A DNA stretch of 5,951 nt, taken from JBICHM01 sp043101835 (GTDB lineage Bacteria; Planctomycetota; Phycisphaerae; Phycisphaerales; UBA1924). Shown one piece after another: positions 4,963 to 5,951 of the stretch. Numbering within the stretch: position 1 is the first letter of the stretch; each line of letters opens with the position of its first letter. The position numbers and the translations under genes were made by a program. Location of the stretch: positions 1 through 5,951 of the forward strand of contig JBICHM010000066.1 in NCBI GenBank assembly GCA_043101835.1. Reading direction: 5' to 3'. The notes under the pieces were generated by a model. It was not told where the DNA came from, did not search any database, and was given only the letters and a program-made list of their open reading frames with translations.

Positions 4963-5951
4963 ATGCCCACGACCGCCAGCAGACGCTTCATCGCCGACCT
5001 CGGCCCCGCCGAGCGCTTCGAGGGCGCGTTCACCATCGCCAACGCGCAGCTCGGCACCACCCGCAACGGCAAGCCCTACCTCCGGTGCCTGCTCAGCGAC
5101 AAGACCGGCGAGCGGCCCGCGCGCAGGTGGTCCATCACCGAGGAGATGTTCAGCCGCCTGCCCACCGACGGCTTCGTCTGGGCCGAGGGCGACACCCAGC
5201 CCTTCCAGGGCGAGCTGCAGCTCATCGTCCAGAACATCGACCCCATCGAGCCCAGCGACAAGCAGCTGCAGGAGCTGCTGCCCACCAGCCAGCGCAACCT
5301 CGACGAGATGTTCGCCGAGGTCGTCGCCCTGCTCGAGACCCTCGAGCACCCCGCGATGCGCGCTCTCGCCCAGGCGTACCTCGACGATGAACTGCTGATG
5401 AACCAGTTCAAGCACGCGCCCGCCGCGAAGATGATGCACCACGCCTACATCGGCGGCCTGCTCGAGCACACGCTCACGCTGATGAACCTCGCCAATGTCA
5501 TCTGCCCGATGTACCCGCGCATCAACCGCGACATCGTGCTGCTCGGCCTCTTCCTGCACGACCTCGGCAAGACGCGCGAGCTCACCTACGAGAAGGGCTT
5601 CGCCTACACCGACCGGGGCGAGCTGATCGGCCACATCGTGGAGGGCGCCATCATGCTCCACGACAAGGCCCAGCAGGCGATGATGACGAGCGGCCAGCGC
5701 ATGCCCGAGAGCGCGGTGAATGTGCTCCAGCACATCATCCTCAGCCACCACGGCGTGCCCGAGTACGGCGCCGCGCGAATTCCCGCGACGCCCGAGGCCA
5801 TCATGGTCAGCATCATCGACAACCTCGACGCCAAGACCACGATGGCGCTGGCGACCGCCCGCCCCGAGATCGAGCGCGCCTTCGACCTCGGCGGCAACTT
5901 CACCGAGAAGCACTGGGGCCTCGGCGTCAAGATCTTCCGCCCCGATCCCCT
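4963..5951 (+). CDS. OB-fold/HD-domain 3'-5' exoribonuclease, YhaM-like (3' end beyond window)
   Basis: The reading frame is open from ATG 4963 to the right edge (329 full codons), so the stop is not seen. An N-terminal OB-fold-like nucleic-acid-binding region (about 16-95, including KPYLRCLLSDKTGE at 37-50) is followed by a helical linker and an HD phosphohydrolase domain. Likely metal ligands are H169 in GGLLEHT, H199-D200 in FLHDLGK, H224 in IGHIVEG, H262-H263 in ILSHHG and D286 in IIDNLDAK. This order, with MHHAYIGGLLEHT at 158-170 and SHHGVPEYG at 261-269, matches the YhaM family. Bacillus YhaM (about 314 residues) is an Mn-dependent 3'-5' exonuclease active on RNA and single-stranded DNA. 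An RNA-processing role in the cytoplasm is therefore inferred. The visible part already exceeds Bacillus YhaM and continues with FTEKHWGLGVKIFRPDP, so a C-terminal extension is present. No active-site residue appears to be missing. Confidence 0.93.
   Translation, partial: MPTTASRRFIADLGPAERFEGAFTIANAQLGTTRNGKPYLRCLLSDKTGERPARRWSITEEMFSRLPTDGFVWAEGDTQPFQGELQLIVQNIDPIEPSDKQLQELLPTSQRNLDEMFAEVVALLETLEHPAMRALAQAYLDDELLMNQFKHAPAAKMMHHAYIGGLLEHTLTLMNLANVICPMYPRINRDIVLLGLFLHDLGKTRELTYEKGFAYTDRGELIGHIVEGAIMLHDKAQQAMMTSGQRMPESAVNVLQHIILSHHGVPEYGAARIPATPEAIMVSIIDNLDAKTTMALATARPEIERAFDLGGNFTEKHWGLGVKIFRPDP

Noticed and set aside
4421..5398. 325-codon open frame on the plus strand
   Set aside because: It overlaps the zinc-ribbon pair and the HD gene in a wrong frame. 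The Arg/Pro/Ser-rich composition is typical of a shifted frame in GC-rich DNA.
4930..5913. 327-codon open frame on the minus strand
   Set aside because: It is antisense to the OB-HD gene, whose conserved active-site motifs establish the plus strand as coding. The translation is repetitive Val/Leu/Gly/Glu with no motif.
1..5951. Defence system, CRISPR array, transposon, prophage or tRNA gene
   Set aside because: No regularly spaced repeats, transposase or integrase motifs, terminal inverted repeats or tRNA-like folds were seen by eye. Composition is even across the window, with no sign of recent transfer.

Overview
The window comes from a GC-rich bacterial chromosome. The best guess is a planctomycete, probably of the Phycisphaerae type. 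That rests mainly on two small membrane proteins ending in a CxxCxYxLxG...CPECG zinc ribbon, a signature common in Planctomycetota, and on the style of the TolC-family lipoprotein. No rRNA, tRNA, mobile element, CRISPR array or phage gene is visible, and this reads as ordinary chromosomal housekeeping DNA. The taxonomy is an inference; the gene families themselves are much firmer.

Layout, left to right. Bases 1-98 are an upstream flank with no complete gene. Bases 138-1994 (+) encode a TolC-family outer-membrane efflux lipoprotein. It converges on rarA (1996-3342, -), the clamp-loader-like AAA+ ATPase of replication-fork maintenance, with only one base between the two stop codons. A 69-base divergent intergenic region (3343-3411) separates rarA from a stand-alone LON substrate-binding-domain protein (3412-4131, +). 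Next come two tandem, overlapping (GTGA) genes for small two-helix membrane proteins with C-terminal zinc ribbons (4180-4524 and 4521-4922, +). Last is an OB-fold plus HD-domain protein of the YhaM 3'-5' exoribonuclease type (4963 to the right edge, +), cut off by the end of the window. Its reading frame stays open to the edge, so the gene is easy to miss if only closed ORFs are considered.

The genes do not form one pathway: they cover efflux, fork repair, a putative protease-related adaptor, two unknown membrane proteins and RNA/DNA processing. The most interesting signal is in the starts. Candidate -10 hexamers (TACCCT, TACAGT, TAGCAT) lie 6-9 bases before three ATGs (tolC-like, rarA, LON), which suggests leaderless or nearly leaderless mRNAs. 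Two other genes (first zinc-ribbon gene and HD gene) have a similar -10 further upstream followed by a Shine-Dalgarno sequence. A longer element, GCTCCT-n-CCCTAGCATC, is shared by the LON and first zinc-ribbon promoters. I see no convincing new defence, mobile or signalling system here.
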